Shown here: positions 16,797 through 25,700 of the stretch, one piece after another
Layout of the letters: each line of letters begins with the position of its first letter
Position numbering within the stretch: position 1 is the first letter of the stretch
Assembly: GCA_035504415.1 (NCBI GenBank)
Contig: DATJRY010000003.1
Span: 62,001-126,000, forward strand
Direction of reading: 5' to 3'
Length of the DNA stretch: 64,000 bases
DNA from: Candidatus Sulfotelmatobacter sp.
GTDB taxonomy: Bacteria; Vulcanimicrobiota; Vulcanimicrobiia; Vulcanimicrobiales; Vulcanimicrobiaceae
Translations under genes and position numbers: made by a program
Notes under the pieces: model-generated
Databases searched by the model: none
The model's input: the letters and a program-made list of their open reading frames with translations, nothing else
What the model was told of the DNA's origin: nothing

Positions 16797-17452
16797 TCGT
16801 CACTCGTCGCCGGCGCCGCAAAGTCCGTCTCGGCCGCTACGTCCTCCCGCTGCTCGCGCTGGCCGCGCTGGCCGTCGCGCTGGCCTGGCCGCCCTCGCAC
16901 AACGCGATCGCCAACGGACCGCTCAAGCCGTTCTGGACGGCTGCCGGCAACGTCTTGGGCGTTGCCGCCCGCCCGCTCAGCTTCGCCGCCCAGCAACAGA
17001 CGATCGTCGACCGCAACCGCGAGATTCGCTCGCTGAACGCCCAGCTCGAGCAGTCCCGCCAGGCGCAAGCCGCGGACGACGCCCGCGTCACCGCGGCCCA
17101 GCAGCAGGTCCAATCGCTGCTGGCCCAACCGCGGCCGAGCACCGCCCCGATCGCCCGCAGCAGCCCCGGCGCCATCGCCGCGGCCGGCACGGCCGGCGCC
17201 GGCACGACCGAGATGACCGCCGGAGGCCAGCCCGCGACCGACGACGAGAAGCGGCTCGGGGCGACCTGGGCACAGATGGACCCGGACAAAGCGTCGGCGA
17301 TCGCGCAGCGGCTGCCGGTCGAGGAGGTCAGCCGGATCCTCTCGACCATGGACCCTGGCGACGCGGCCGAGGTCCTCAACGCCCTGCCCCCCAAGCTCGG
17401 CGCCCAGGTCAGCGCGGCTGTCGCTCAGGTCCCGGACGCTTCTCGCCGATAA
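16793..17452 (+). CDS. MotE-like flagellar protein (MgtE N-domain type)
   Basis: 219 residues with a very basic N-terminus (VTRRRRRKVRLGR), one membrane anchor (about 18-36), a coiled coil (70-105), a Pro/Ala/Gly linker, and a C-terminal MgtE_N-like helical domain (ATWAQMDPDKASAIAQRL, ILSTMDPGDAAEVLNAL). This is the architecture of the MotE/YlxF protein between fliJ and fliK in many flagellar operons, which helps stator or rod function in the periplasm. The GTG overlaps the fliJ stop. A short GC hairpin (about 17461-17479) lies between it and fliK. Confidence 0.75.
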   Translation: MIVTRRRRRKVRLGRYVLPLLALAALAVALAWPPSHNAIANGPLKPFWTAAGNVLGVAARPLSFAAQQQTIVDRNREIRSLNAQLEQSRQAQAADDARVTAAQQQVQSLLAQPRPSTAPIARSSPGAIAAAGTAGAGTTEMTAGGQPATDDEKRLGATWAQMDPDKASAIAQRLPVEEVSRILSTMDPGDAAEVLNALPPKLGAQVSAAVAQVPDASRR

Positions 17453-17497
17453 ACCATCCAGGCGTCCGTCCCGGGCGCCTATCCGACCTTCCAAGAA

Positions 17498-17506
17498 GGG
17501 AGGTGA
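17498..17506 (+). promoter_or_regulatory. Near-perfect Shine-Dalgarno for a CTG-initiated fliK
   Basis: GGGAGGTGA is fully complementary to the usual 16S rRNA 3' end and lies five to six bases before CTG 17511, which is in frame with fliK. There is no ATG, GTG or TTG in that frame at a suitable distance, which points to CTG as the start codon. Confidence 0.6.
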
Positions 17507-17510
17507 CACC

Positions 17511-19358
17511 CTGAACGCAGCCACAGTTCCCACCCTCGCCGGGGCGGGTCAGACCGTGGGGACGCACGCCGCCGCTTCAAGCAAAGCGCTGGGCGACGAC
17601 CCCACCTTCAAGACTCAGCTCGACGGCTCGATCTTCGCGCTGACGTCCGCCAAGAGCGGCACGTCCGCTTCGACGTCTTCGAGCACGACGGCGTCCACCG
17701 CGACGACCGCCGCGACCTCGATCGACGCCGAGCTGCAGCAACAGATCGAGCAGCTCCTCGACGCGGGTACCGCGCCGGCCGACGTCGCGACGAAACTCGC
17801 GAGCTCGCTGGCATCTTCGGTTGCATCCGCGCTCGGTATCTCGACCGACGCGGCCAAAGCGAAGTTGACGAGCGCGTTCGATGCGGCGATGAGCGCCGCG
17901 AACACGGGTCCACCACAAACCAATGTCGAGAGGGCGTCAGCCCTCGTAACGAGGTTCCGGCAACTAGCCGAGCTCGCGACGAGGGTGACGAACGGAGACC
18001 CGGGGCAACCGATCCGATTGATCGCAGGAAAGAGCTCGGACGCCGAACAGGCGGGAGCAACACCGGCCCCCACTCCCGACAGCATCCTCCGCGATGCGCT
18101 CGCAGCGCTCGCGGGATCCGCGTCTCCGTCGACGACCGCGCAAGCGGCGACGTCGTCGCTCGTCACGCGCCCGGTCACCGCCGCACCGATCGCCCCCACG
18201 GGCGACGGCGCGCCGGCGACGGTCTTCCCCGTTCGCCCCGTCACCACGGCCCCGGTCGGCGCGACGAGCGCGAGCGGCGGGACGTCACCGAGCGCACCGA
18301 CGGCGTCCACGCCGCCGGTGAAGGGCGGCTGGGACCCGCAGCGCCCGGTCGCGGCCAACCCGATCGCGCCGGCGCCGGACCTCACCGGCAGCGCCGGCGA
18401 CGGGCGCTCGGTAGCGGCCGATCCGGCAACGCTGGTCGCGACCGGCGGCGAGACGACCGTCGGTCGTATCCTCGCGCGTGCGACGCTCGCGGCGCCGGCC
18501 ACGACCGCGGCGGTGCAGACGGCCGCCAACACCTCGACCTCGACCACGACCGCGCCCGCCGCCCCGGCGACGAGCGCGGCGCCGGTCACCGCGACGACGA
18601 CCGCGACCAACGCGACCGTCGCGACGACGGCGAGCGTCGACGCGGCCGCATCGGCGGCGGCGAAGACGGTCGAGGCGTTCACCCAAGCGTTCGGTGCCGC
18701 GCTCGCGCGCACCGATGCGACCTCCGGCAGCAAGGACGCCAACCCGTCCGCGTCGCCGGCGATCATCCCCACCACCAGCACCGGCTTCGCCTCCCTGGAA
18801 GCGGCCGGCGGGCTCGCGGGCTCGACCACGCACGACGCGACCGCGATCGCGCCGCCGGCACCCGCCGCGACCTTGCCGCAAACGCAGCAAGTCGATGCGA
18901 ACGCCATCGTCGAGCAAGTCCTCCAAGGGGTGTCGCTCCGTACCTCCGACGGTTCGTCGACGGTGCGGCTGCGGCTGGTCCCCGATTCGCTCGGCGACGT
19001 GAGCGTCAAGCTCACGGTGACGGGCGGCTCGGTCGACGCCTCGATCACCGCCTCGACGCCCGCCGCGCAGTCCGCGCTGCAGGGTGGTCAGGCACAGCTC
19101 GCGCGTACGCTCGCCGATTCCGGGTTGAAGCTCCAGAGCTTCACCGTCGGACTGGGCACCGGTAGCGGCACGACGGGTAACGACTCCCAAGGCTCGGATG
19201 CGCAGTCCCGCTCGCGCACCTCGTCGACGCGTCGCGTCGGCGCGGTGAGCGGCAACGACGACGCCGATGCCGACGACTCCTCGCAGCTGGGTGCGCAGAT
19301 CGGTCCGCCGATCTACACCGCCTCCACGCCGCTGGGAGCACTCAACTACCTCGCCTAG
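17511..19358 (+). CDS. fliK: Flagellar hook-length control protein FliK
   Basis: 615 residues from CTG 17511. The first 430 or so residues are Ala/Thr/Ser/Pro-rich and poorly ordered (the ruler part). The C-terminal FliK domain at about 450-545 has the family pattern VRLRLVPDSLGDVSVKLTV, followed by helices AQSALQGGQAQLARTLADSGL. FliK is secreted during hook growth, measures hook length and switches FlhB specificity. Position between the MotE-like gene and flgD is canonical. The start is unusual: the first standard in-frame codon is a GTG at 17556 with no ribosome binding site, while CTG 17511 has a perfect one. Confidence 0.9.
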   Translation: MNAATVPTLAGAGQTVGTHAAASSKALGDDPTFKTQLDGSIFALTSAKSGTSASTSSSTTASTATTAATSIDAELQQQIEQLLDAGTAPADVATKLASSLASSVASALGISTDAAKAKLTSAFDAAMSAANTGPPQTNVERASALVTRFRQLAELATRVTNGDPGQPIRLIAGKSSDAEQAGATPAPTPDSILRDALAALAGSASPSTTAQAATSSLVTRPVTAAPIAPTGDGAPATVFPVRPVTTAPVGATSASGGTSPSAPTASTPPVKGGWDPQRPVAANPIAPAPDLTGSAGDGRSVAADPATLVATGGETTVGRILARATLAAPATTAAVQTAANTSTSTTTAPAAPATSAAPVTATTTATNATVATTASVDAAASAAAKTVEAFTQAFGAALARTDATSGSKDANPSASPAIIPTTSTGFASLEAAGGLAGSTTHDATAIAPPAPAATLPQTQQVDANAIVEQVLQGVSLRTSDGSSTVRLRLVPDSLGDVSVKLTVTGGSVDASITASTPAAQSALQGGQAQLARTLADSGLKLQSFTVGLGTGSGTTGNDSQGSDAQSRSRTSSTRRVGAVSGNDDADADDSSQLGAQIGPPIYTASTPLGALNYLA

Positions 19359-19368
19359 GAAGGGCACG

Positions 19369-19878
19369 ATGTCCAGCTCGATCAGTCAAGTGATCAACAA
19401 CGGTACGTCGTCCACGGCGAACTCCTCGACGAGCACGGCGAACAGCGCCATCTCGGAGAGCGAGTTCCTCACGCTGCTCACCACGCAGCTGCAGAACCAA
19501 GATCCGCTCAACCCGATGGACAACACACAGTCCGTCGCGGAGCTGGCGCAGTTCTCGGCCCTGCAGTCGCAAACGCAGCTCGCCTCGCAGTTCCAGACGT
19601 TCCAGTCCAACTTCTCCGTGATGCAGTCGGCCGGTCTCATCGGTCAACAGGTCTCGGCGCAGTACACCGACGCGAACGGGAACACGCAGACGGTCAGCGG
19701 CACGATCCAGACGATCTCGGTCGTCAACGGCACCCCCGAGTTCACCCTCGCGGGTACCAACGGTCAGCTACTGACGGACGCGAACGGCAACACGCTCCTC
19801 ATCCCGACGACGGGCATCTTGAGCATCGGCGCGGCGCCGTCGAGCTCGGGCAGCTCCGGGAGCGGATCGGGCAGCTAA
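19369..19878 (+). CDS. flgD: Flagellar hook assembly protein FlgD
   Basis: 169 residues. The N-terminal export/scaffold signature is FLTLLTTQLQNQDPLNPMDN, followed by VAELAQFSALQSQTQLASQF; a short beta domain follows (VSAQYTDANGNTQTVSGTI), and the tail is a Gly/Ser run. FlgD caps the growing hook. It lacks the full FlgD-Ig/Tudor extension of enterobacterial proteins, as in Firmicutes-like short forms. ATG at 19369 with AGGAAGGG upstream. Confidence 0.93.
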   Translation: MSSSISQVINNGTSSTANSSTSTANSAISESEFLTLLTTQLQNQDPLNPMDNTQSVAELAQFSALQSQTQLASQFQTFQSNFSVMQSAGLIGQQVSAQYTDANGNTQTVSGTIQTISVVNGTPEFTLAGTNGQLLTDANGNTLLIPTTGILSIGAAPSSSGSSGSGSGS

Positions 19879-19879
19879 G

Positions 19880-20281
19880 ATGGCCGACTCGAAGATCGAC
19901 GGCGTGCAACTGCCGCCGATCCAGCCCGTCCGCCCGCAAGGCGTTCCGGTGCAGATCCCGCCGACCTCCGGCGGGTCCACCTTCCGCGACGTCCTGCGCA
20001 CGACGAGCACGCCGACCACCTCGGCACCGCTCAAGCTCTCGGCTCACGCGCAAGCGCGGCTCGCGTCGCGCAACATCCAGCTCACCTCCGACGACATGGC
20101 GAAGATGAGCGCGATGGCCGACAAAGCGGCCGCCAAGGGTGCCAAGCAGTCCCTGTTCATGCTGCACGACGTCGCGATGGTCGTCTCGATCACCAATCGC
20201 ACCGTCATCACCGCCGTCGACCAGCAGAGCATGAAGGACAACGTCTTCACCAACATCGACTCCGCCGCCATCATCGAGTGA
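19880..20281 (+). CDS. Flagellar operon protein of the TIGR02530 / FlbX type
   Basis: 133 residues. A Pro-rich N-terminal half is followed by the conserved C-terminal block LSAHAQARLASRNIQLTSDD, AADKAAAKGAKQSLFML-like helix and VVSITNRTVITAVD. Proteins of this family sit between flgD and flgE in Firmicutes, spirochaete and related operons and are probably hook-associated, but the precise function is not established. It begins one base after the flgD stop, and its stop overlaps a 35-codon frame. Confidence 0.8.
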   Translation: MADSKIDGVQLPPIQPVRPQGVPVQIPPTSGGSTFRDVLRTTSTPTTSAPLKLSAHAQARLASRNIQLTSDDMAKMSAMADKAAAKGAKQSLFMLHDVAMVVSITNRTVITAVDQQSMKDNVFTNIDSAAIIE

Positions 20282-20388
20282 TGCGGCCGACCCAATACAA
20301 CCTGCCGGGGGTGGACCACATCGTGGGGCTCCCGCACGAAGCGGACCGAACGACGCTTCGTGACTCGATGACACGAAAGGTCAACTAG
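20281..20388 (+). CDS. 35-residue coupled frame before flgE
   Basis: ATG 20281 overlaps the TGA of the preceding flagellar gene (TGATG), and its TAG ends four bases before the flgE ATG. The peptide begins MRPTQYNLPGVDHIVGL and ends TRKVN; it has no membrane segment or Cys. flgE itself has only AAAGG 13 bases upstream, so reinitiation after this frame is a plausible way to start flgE. It contains an 8-bp hairpin. Coding status is inferred from tiling alone. Confidence 0.35.
   Translation: MRPTQYNLPGVDHIVGLPHEADRTTLRDSMTRKVN
20335..20362 (+). promoter_or_regulatory. 8-bp stem-loop upstream of flgE
   Basis: CACGAAGC (20335-20342) pairs perfectly with GCTTCGTG (20355-20362) around a 12-base loop, 30 bp before the flgE start. 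No T-tract follows. It may affect mRNA stability or flgE translation. Confidence 0.4.
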
Positions 20389-20392
20389 AACA

Positions 20393-22546
20393 ATGGGATT
20401 CGACTCGTTGTTCGTCGGCGTCTCCGGTCTGGAAGCGTACCAGAACCAGCTCGACGTCATCTCGAACAATATCGCGAACGTCAGCACGACTGGCTATAAG
20501 TCGCAGAACGTCAACTTCGAAGACCTGCTCTACCAGGCCCAGCAGTACGCTTCGGCGCCCACCAACACCAACGGCGGCGTCAACGGCCAGTACTACGGCT
20601 TGGGCGTGAAGGTCGGCTCGATCGACACCGACTTCTCCGAAGGCGGGATGGAGACGACGGGCGTCAACACGAACCTCGCCATCAACGGCGACGGGTTCTT
20701 CATCCTCTCCTCGGGCGGCACGAACGCGCCGGTCTATACGCGCAACGGCGACTTCCAGCTCAACGAGAACGGCCTGCTCTACGATCCGTCCTCGGGTCTG
20801 GCGGTGCAGGGCTGGACGGCCAACGACGACGGCGTCGTCAACAGCGGCCAGCAGCCGGGCAACGTCACCATACCGCTCGGCCTCTCGGAACAGGCGGTCG
20901 GCACCGGCACGACGGGCGCGCAGAAGCTCGGGCCGTCGGGTGACGAGGTCTACGACTCGACCTACACGGGCAACCTCTCTCAAACGAACTGGCAGAGCGC
21001 TCTGCAAACGTATCTCACGAGTCAGACGGGCCCGACCAGCGCCCAAGACGAGACCGTGACGACGACCTTGTACGACTCGCTGGGGAACGCCCACACCGCG
21101 ACGCTCACCTATACGCCGTACGTGATCGGGGCGGTCGCCGGCACAGCGCAGATCCCGAACCCGCCAGCGGCGAACAATCCGAACCTGAACCTGATTCAGT
21201 CCGTCAGCGGCGCCGACCCGACGTTCACCGGTCCGATCACCGTCACGGTGAACGCAACGGGCACGTCGGCGGCGGTTTCTGATGGGACGAATACGGTGAA
21301 CGTCGTCCCGAACGGAAGCGCGAACCTCGACGGCGTGACGATCAAACTCGGCGATTTCGACTCTTCGGACGCGACGAAGACCGGGACCGTGACCGTAGCA
21401 ACCGGCGTAACCGCTGGAAATGCCGACATCACGACGCAGGCGACGCTCGCGCAGACGCTGATCAGTGCGGTTTCCGGCACGGACTCGACGTACACCGGCA
21501 ACTTGTCGGTCACGGTGAACGCCGGCGGAACGTCCGCGAGCATCACAGACGGCAACGGGAACAAGGTGACCGGCGCGTCCGGGCAGCAGGTGACGCTCGA
21601 CGGTGTCGTGATCACGCTGGGCAACTTTGGCTCGTCCGACGCGGGCGATACCGCGCCGATCGCGACGACGGCCGAGGAAACCAACCTGCCTTCGGACGTC
21701 GACAACGTGGACGGTCAGCCGGTCACCCCGTCGACTGCCTGGCAGGTGAGCGTTTCCTTCGCCGACGGTACAACGTTCGATAACATCACGAATCCGGGCG
21801 CTACCGACGGGGCTGGCAACGTTGCGGCGCCGACGTACGGCGTCGCGTCGTCCGGAGTCGTCGGCTATGTGTACTTCGATCAGAACGGGCAATACATCAA
21901 CTCCTCTGCGACGATCGGAGATGTCGGCGTGCCTCCGGGCGGAGCACTCACGACCGGAAACGGTAGCGTGCACGAGGCCGGCAACGCAACGACGCTCGCC
22001 AACGGCGATCAGCTCAACATCGAGTCGTGGGGCATCGGCGACAACGCCACGGCTCCGACCTCCGGCTCGTCGACGAGCGCTACCGCGGCGACGACCGGGC
22101 CGATCGGCCTGGGCTGGTCGGACCTGACCTCGCTCGCGACCGCGAACAGCGTGACCACGCTGGCGCAGAACGGGTACGCGGCCGGAACGCTCGAGAACAT
22201 CACGATCGGGCAGGACGGTACCGTCACCGGCGCGTTCACCAACGGGCAGAGCAAAACGCTCGCTCAGGTCGCGCTGGCGACGTTCCAGAACGAGGAAGGT
22301 CTCGAGCAAATCGGGTCCTCGCAGTACAAGGAGACGGCGAACTCGGGTCTGCCGCAGGTCGGCGTGGCGAACAGCGGGCAGTTCGGCGCGATCAACTCGG
22401 GTGATCTCGAGGAGTCGAACGTCGACCTGGCCGGTGAGTTCACCAAGATGATCGCGGCGCAGAACGCCTACCAGGCGAACTCGAAGTCGATCACCGTGGC
22501 GAGCCAAGACATCCAGACCGCCGTCAACCTGATCCCCGGTGGCTAG
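20393..22546 (+). CDS. flgE: Flagellar hook protein FlgE (enlarged)
   Basis: 717 residues, against about 400 in Escherichia coli. The N-terminal rod/hook signature is SGLEAYQNQLDVISNNIANV, then TTGYKSQNVNFEDLL; the D1 part has AINGDGFFIL and YTRNGDFQLNENGLLYD; the C-terminus has SNVDLAGEFTKMIAAQNAYQ. The extra length lies in the outer domains (about 230-560), where two related units occur about 89 residues apart: residues 267 on (LIQSVSGADPTFTG) and 356 on (LISAVSGTDSTYTG). It forms the hook joining basal body and filament. The gene ends just before a strong terminator. Confidence 0.95.
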   Translation: MGFDSLFVGVSGLEAYQNQLDVISNNIANVSTTGYKSQNVNFEDLLYQAQQYASAPTNTNGGVNGQYYGLGVKVGSIDTDFSEGGMETTGVNTNLAINGDGFFILSSGGTNAPVYTRNGDFQLNENGLLYDPSSGLAVQGWTANDDGVVNSGQQPGNVTIPLGLSEQAVGTGTTGAQKLGPSGDEVYDSTYTGNLSQTNWQSALQTYLTSQTGPTSAQDETVTTTLYDSLGNAHTATLTYTPYVIGAVAGTAQIPNPPAANNPNLNLIQSVSGADPTFTGPITVTVNATGTSAAVSDGTNTVNVVPNGSANLDGVTIKLGDFDSSDATKTGTVTVATGVTAGNADITTQATLAQTLISAVSGTDSTYTGNLSVTVNAGGTSASITDGNGNKVTGASGQQVTLDGVVITLGNFGSSDAGDTAPIATTAEETNLPSDVDNVDGQPVTPSTAWQVSVSFADGTTFDNITNPGATDGAGNVAAPTYGVASSGVVGYVYFDQNGQYINSSATIGDVGVPPGGALTTGNGSVHEAGNATTLANGDQLNIESWGIGDNATAPTSGSSTSATAATTGPIGLGWSDLTSLATANSVTTLAQNGYAAGTLENITIGQDGTVTGAFTNGQSKTLAQVALATFQNEEGLEQIGSSQYKETANSGLPQVGVANSGQFGAINSGDLEESNVDLAGEFTKMIAAQNAYQANSKSITVASQDIQTAVNLIPGG
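21191..21660 (+). repeat. Tandem domain duplication inside flgE
   Basis: Two coding units of about 60-65 residues, offset by 89 codons (267 bp), share the pattern TVNATGTSAAVSDG / TVNAGGTSASITDG and LDGVTIKLGDFDSSDA / LDGVVITLGNFGSSDA. They probably form successive beta domains on the hook surface. Confidence 0.65.
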
Positions 22547-22580
22547 TCCTTCGCGCTGAGCTGCGGTTCGGCAAACCTGA

Positions 22581-22616
22581 GCGCCCCGCGATGATCGTCG
22601 CGGGGCGCTTTCGTTT
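22581..22616 (+). terminator. Intrinsic terminator after flgE
   Basis: An 11-bp perfect GC-rich stem, GCGCCCCGCGA with TCGCGGGGCGC, surrounds a 6-base loop and is followed by TTTCGTTT. It ends the fliF-flgE transcript, so the giant gene downstream must have its own promoter. None was recognised in 22617-22751. Confidence 0.9.
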
Positions 22617-22751
22617 GCTAGCAGTACTGATAGGGTCAAATTCCCAGGAATCTTGACGCGCACGTGACAAAAGTTGCGCGCACAGCGCCCCACCAACGGA
22701 CGGGCCACGGACGATCGGCGCGCGCTGGTTACCCACGGGAAGGGTACAAAA

Positions 22752-25700
22752 ATGAGTCTGGGTGTCAGCGGCGTCACGACGACGCCTGGTTCCGCATTGC
22801 TCGTCGCCGGCAACGGCGGCGGCACCTCAGACACGTCGAGCCAAGGCGCTGCGTCGGTAGCCACCGCCGCGGCAGCCTCGTCGACGTCGAGCACAACCGG
22901 GACGACCGACTCCTACGCGGGGAGCTCGAGCGACGATACCGGGCTCTATACCTCGAAGGGGACGCTTGCTCTCGGCGGTGAGATCTCGCCCGATACGGTG
23001 CCCTCAGGCGATCCGTCGACGTGGACGCAGGCGCAGATCCAGGCCATGACCGCCGCCGATATCGGGTCGCTCACGCAGACGCAGCTCTCCGAGCTCAGCG
23101 CAACGCAGATGAGTTACTTCACGACGTCGCAGGTGTCGGACTTCAGCGCGACTCAGCTCGGTTATCTCTCGGCGCCGCAAGTCGCTGGCTTCGCGACCGG
23201 GCAGATCAGCGCACTCAGTCTCTCGCAAATTGGAGGATTGAGCGCCGCTGACATCAACGCGCTCAGCTCAGCGCAGCTCAACTCGTTCAACACGACCGGG
23301 AAGTCAATTCAGGGCATCTCGACGACGACGCTGGCGGGTGTCAACGCCTCGCAGATCGGCCTCCTCAATGCGACGGAGACGGCTGCGCTGAGCACGACCC
23401 AGGTCGCGGCCCTCTCTACTCCGCAGCTCGCTGCGCTTACGGCTACACAGATAGGTGCCCTGACTCAGGCACAGGTTGGCTCGCTGTCGGCGACTCAGGT
23501 CGGCGGCCTCACCACGACGCAGATTGCCGGCTTCGTCGCCGCGAACATCCAGGGACTCACGGTCGCGGACATCGAGGTCCTTTCGACGGCGCAGGTTGCC
23601 GCGTTCACGGCCGGAGCGGTCGGGAACGGTGCCTCGACGTCCTCGTCGACGAGCTACTTGTCAGGACCGCAGCTCGAGGCGCTCTCCACCGCACAATTGA
23701 GCGCCACGACGACGGCGCAAATCGGCGAGCTATCGCCGTACCAAGTCAGCACGCTGAGCGCGACTGACCTCGACTCGCTGTCCGCCGCGCAGCTTAACGC
23801 GTTCAACACGACGAACAAGTCGATCCAAGGCATCGCGACGACGACGCTCGCTGGCGTGAATGCCTCGCAAATCGGCGCACTGAACACGACGCAGACCGCT
23901 TTGCTGAGCGCTGCGCAAGTAGCGGCACTCTCCGCTCCTCAGGTCGGCGCGCTCTCGGCCGCCCAAATTGGGGCCTTCACGACGACGCAGGTCGCGTCGC
24001 TCACCACGGGTGAGCTGGGCGAGCTGACCGCCACGCAGATCGGGGGGCTGACGGCGGCCCAGATCGGTGCGTTCTCGCAGCCGCAAATCGGTGGACTCTC
24101 CGCCACGCAGGTTGCTGGACTGACGACGACCCAGATCGCAGGCGTCACAGCCGCGAACATCCAGGGCCTCACTGTCGCTGACATTGAGGCCCTTTCGACC
24201 GCGCAGGTTGCCGCGTTCACAACTGGAGCAGTCGGGAACGGCGCCTCGACGTCGTCATCGACGAGCTACTTGTCAGGGACACAGCTCCAGGCGTTCTCAA
24301 CGGCGCAACTGGAAGCGATGACGACCGCACAGATCGCGGAGCTTTCGCAGTACCAGGTCAGCGCGCTGAGCGCAACCGATCTTAACTCCCTCTCCGCTGC
24401 GCAGCTCAACGCATTCAACACGACCAACAAGTCAATCCAAGGCATCGCGACGACGACGCTGGCGAACGTGAACGCGTCGCAGATCGGTGCGCTGAATACT
24501 ACGCAGACCTCTCTCTTGAGCACGGCGCAAATCGCAGCGCTGACGAGTCCGCAGGTCGGGGCGTTGTCGGCCGCGCAGGTCGGCGCTTTCACGACGACGC
24601 AAATCGCGGCGCTCACTGCAACCGAGCTCGGCGAGCTGACGCCGTCGCAGATCGGGGGCCTGACGGCCGCTCAGATCGGCGCCCTATCTCAAGCCCAGAT
24701 CGGCGGTTTCTCGTCGACGCAAGCCGCTGGACTGACGACGACCCAGATCGCGGGCTTCACGGCCGCGAACATCCAGGGCTTATCGGCTGCCGACATCGAG
24801 CCGCTTTCACCCGCGCAAGTTGCCGCATTCGCGACTGGTGCAGTCGGTAACGGGGCCTCGACGTCGACGTCGACGAGCTACTTGTCGGGCACCCAGCTCG
24901 ACTCACTTTCCACCGCGCAACTCGAAGCGCTGACGACCGCGCAAGTCGGCGAGCTCTCGCCGTACCAGGTCAGCATGTTGAGCGCGAGCGACCTGAACGC
25001 CCTATCCTCTGCGCAGCTCAACGCGTTCAACACGACCAACAAGTCGATCCAAGGCATTGCGACGACGACGCTGGCGAACGTGAGCGCGTCGCAGATCGGT
25101 GCGCTAAACACGACGCAGACGGCTCTCCTGAGCACGGCGCAAGTCGCGGCGCTTACGATTCCGCAGGTCGGGGCGTTGTCGGCTGCGCAGGTCGGCGCTT
25201 TCACAACGACACAAGTCGCCGCATGTACCGCGACCCAACTCGGTGAACTGTCTGCGACGCAGATTGCCGGCTTGACGGCCGCGCAAATCAGCGTCCTCTC
25301 GCAAGGACAGATCGGCGGATTTTCTTCCGCGCAGATCGGTGGAATGACCACGACCCAAATCGCGGGGTTCACGGCGGCCAACGTGCAAGGACTGACCGCC
25401 TTCGATTTGCAGGCGTTGTCCACGACGCAGGTCTCAGCGATCGCGGCGTCCGCGGTCGGTAACGGAACGTCGACGTCCGGGTCGACTAGCTATCTTTCGG
25501 CGACTCAGTTGGAAGCACTGTCGACTGCCCAGATCGCTTCGCTGACCGCGGCGCAAATCGGCGAACTCTCGCAGTATCAAGTTGGCACGTTGAGCACGGC
25601 CGACGTAAACGCGTTCACGGCCGCACAACTCAACGCGCTGAGCACAACCAACAAAGCGATCCAAGGCATCTCGGTTGGAACACTTGCCGGTGTCAACGCG

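Noticed and set aside
20381-22894. An 837-codon open frame antisense to flgE
   Set aside because: It mirrors the coding phase of a GC-rich gene, is Arg/Val/Asp-rich without any domain, and flgE is certain.
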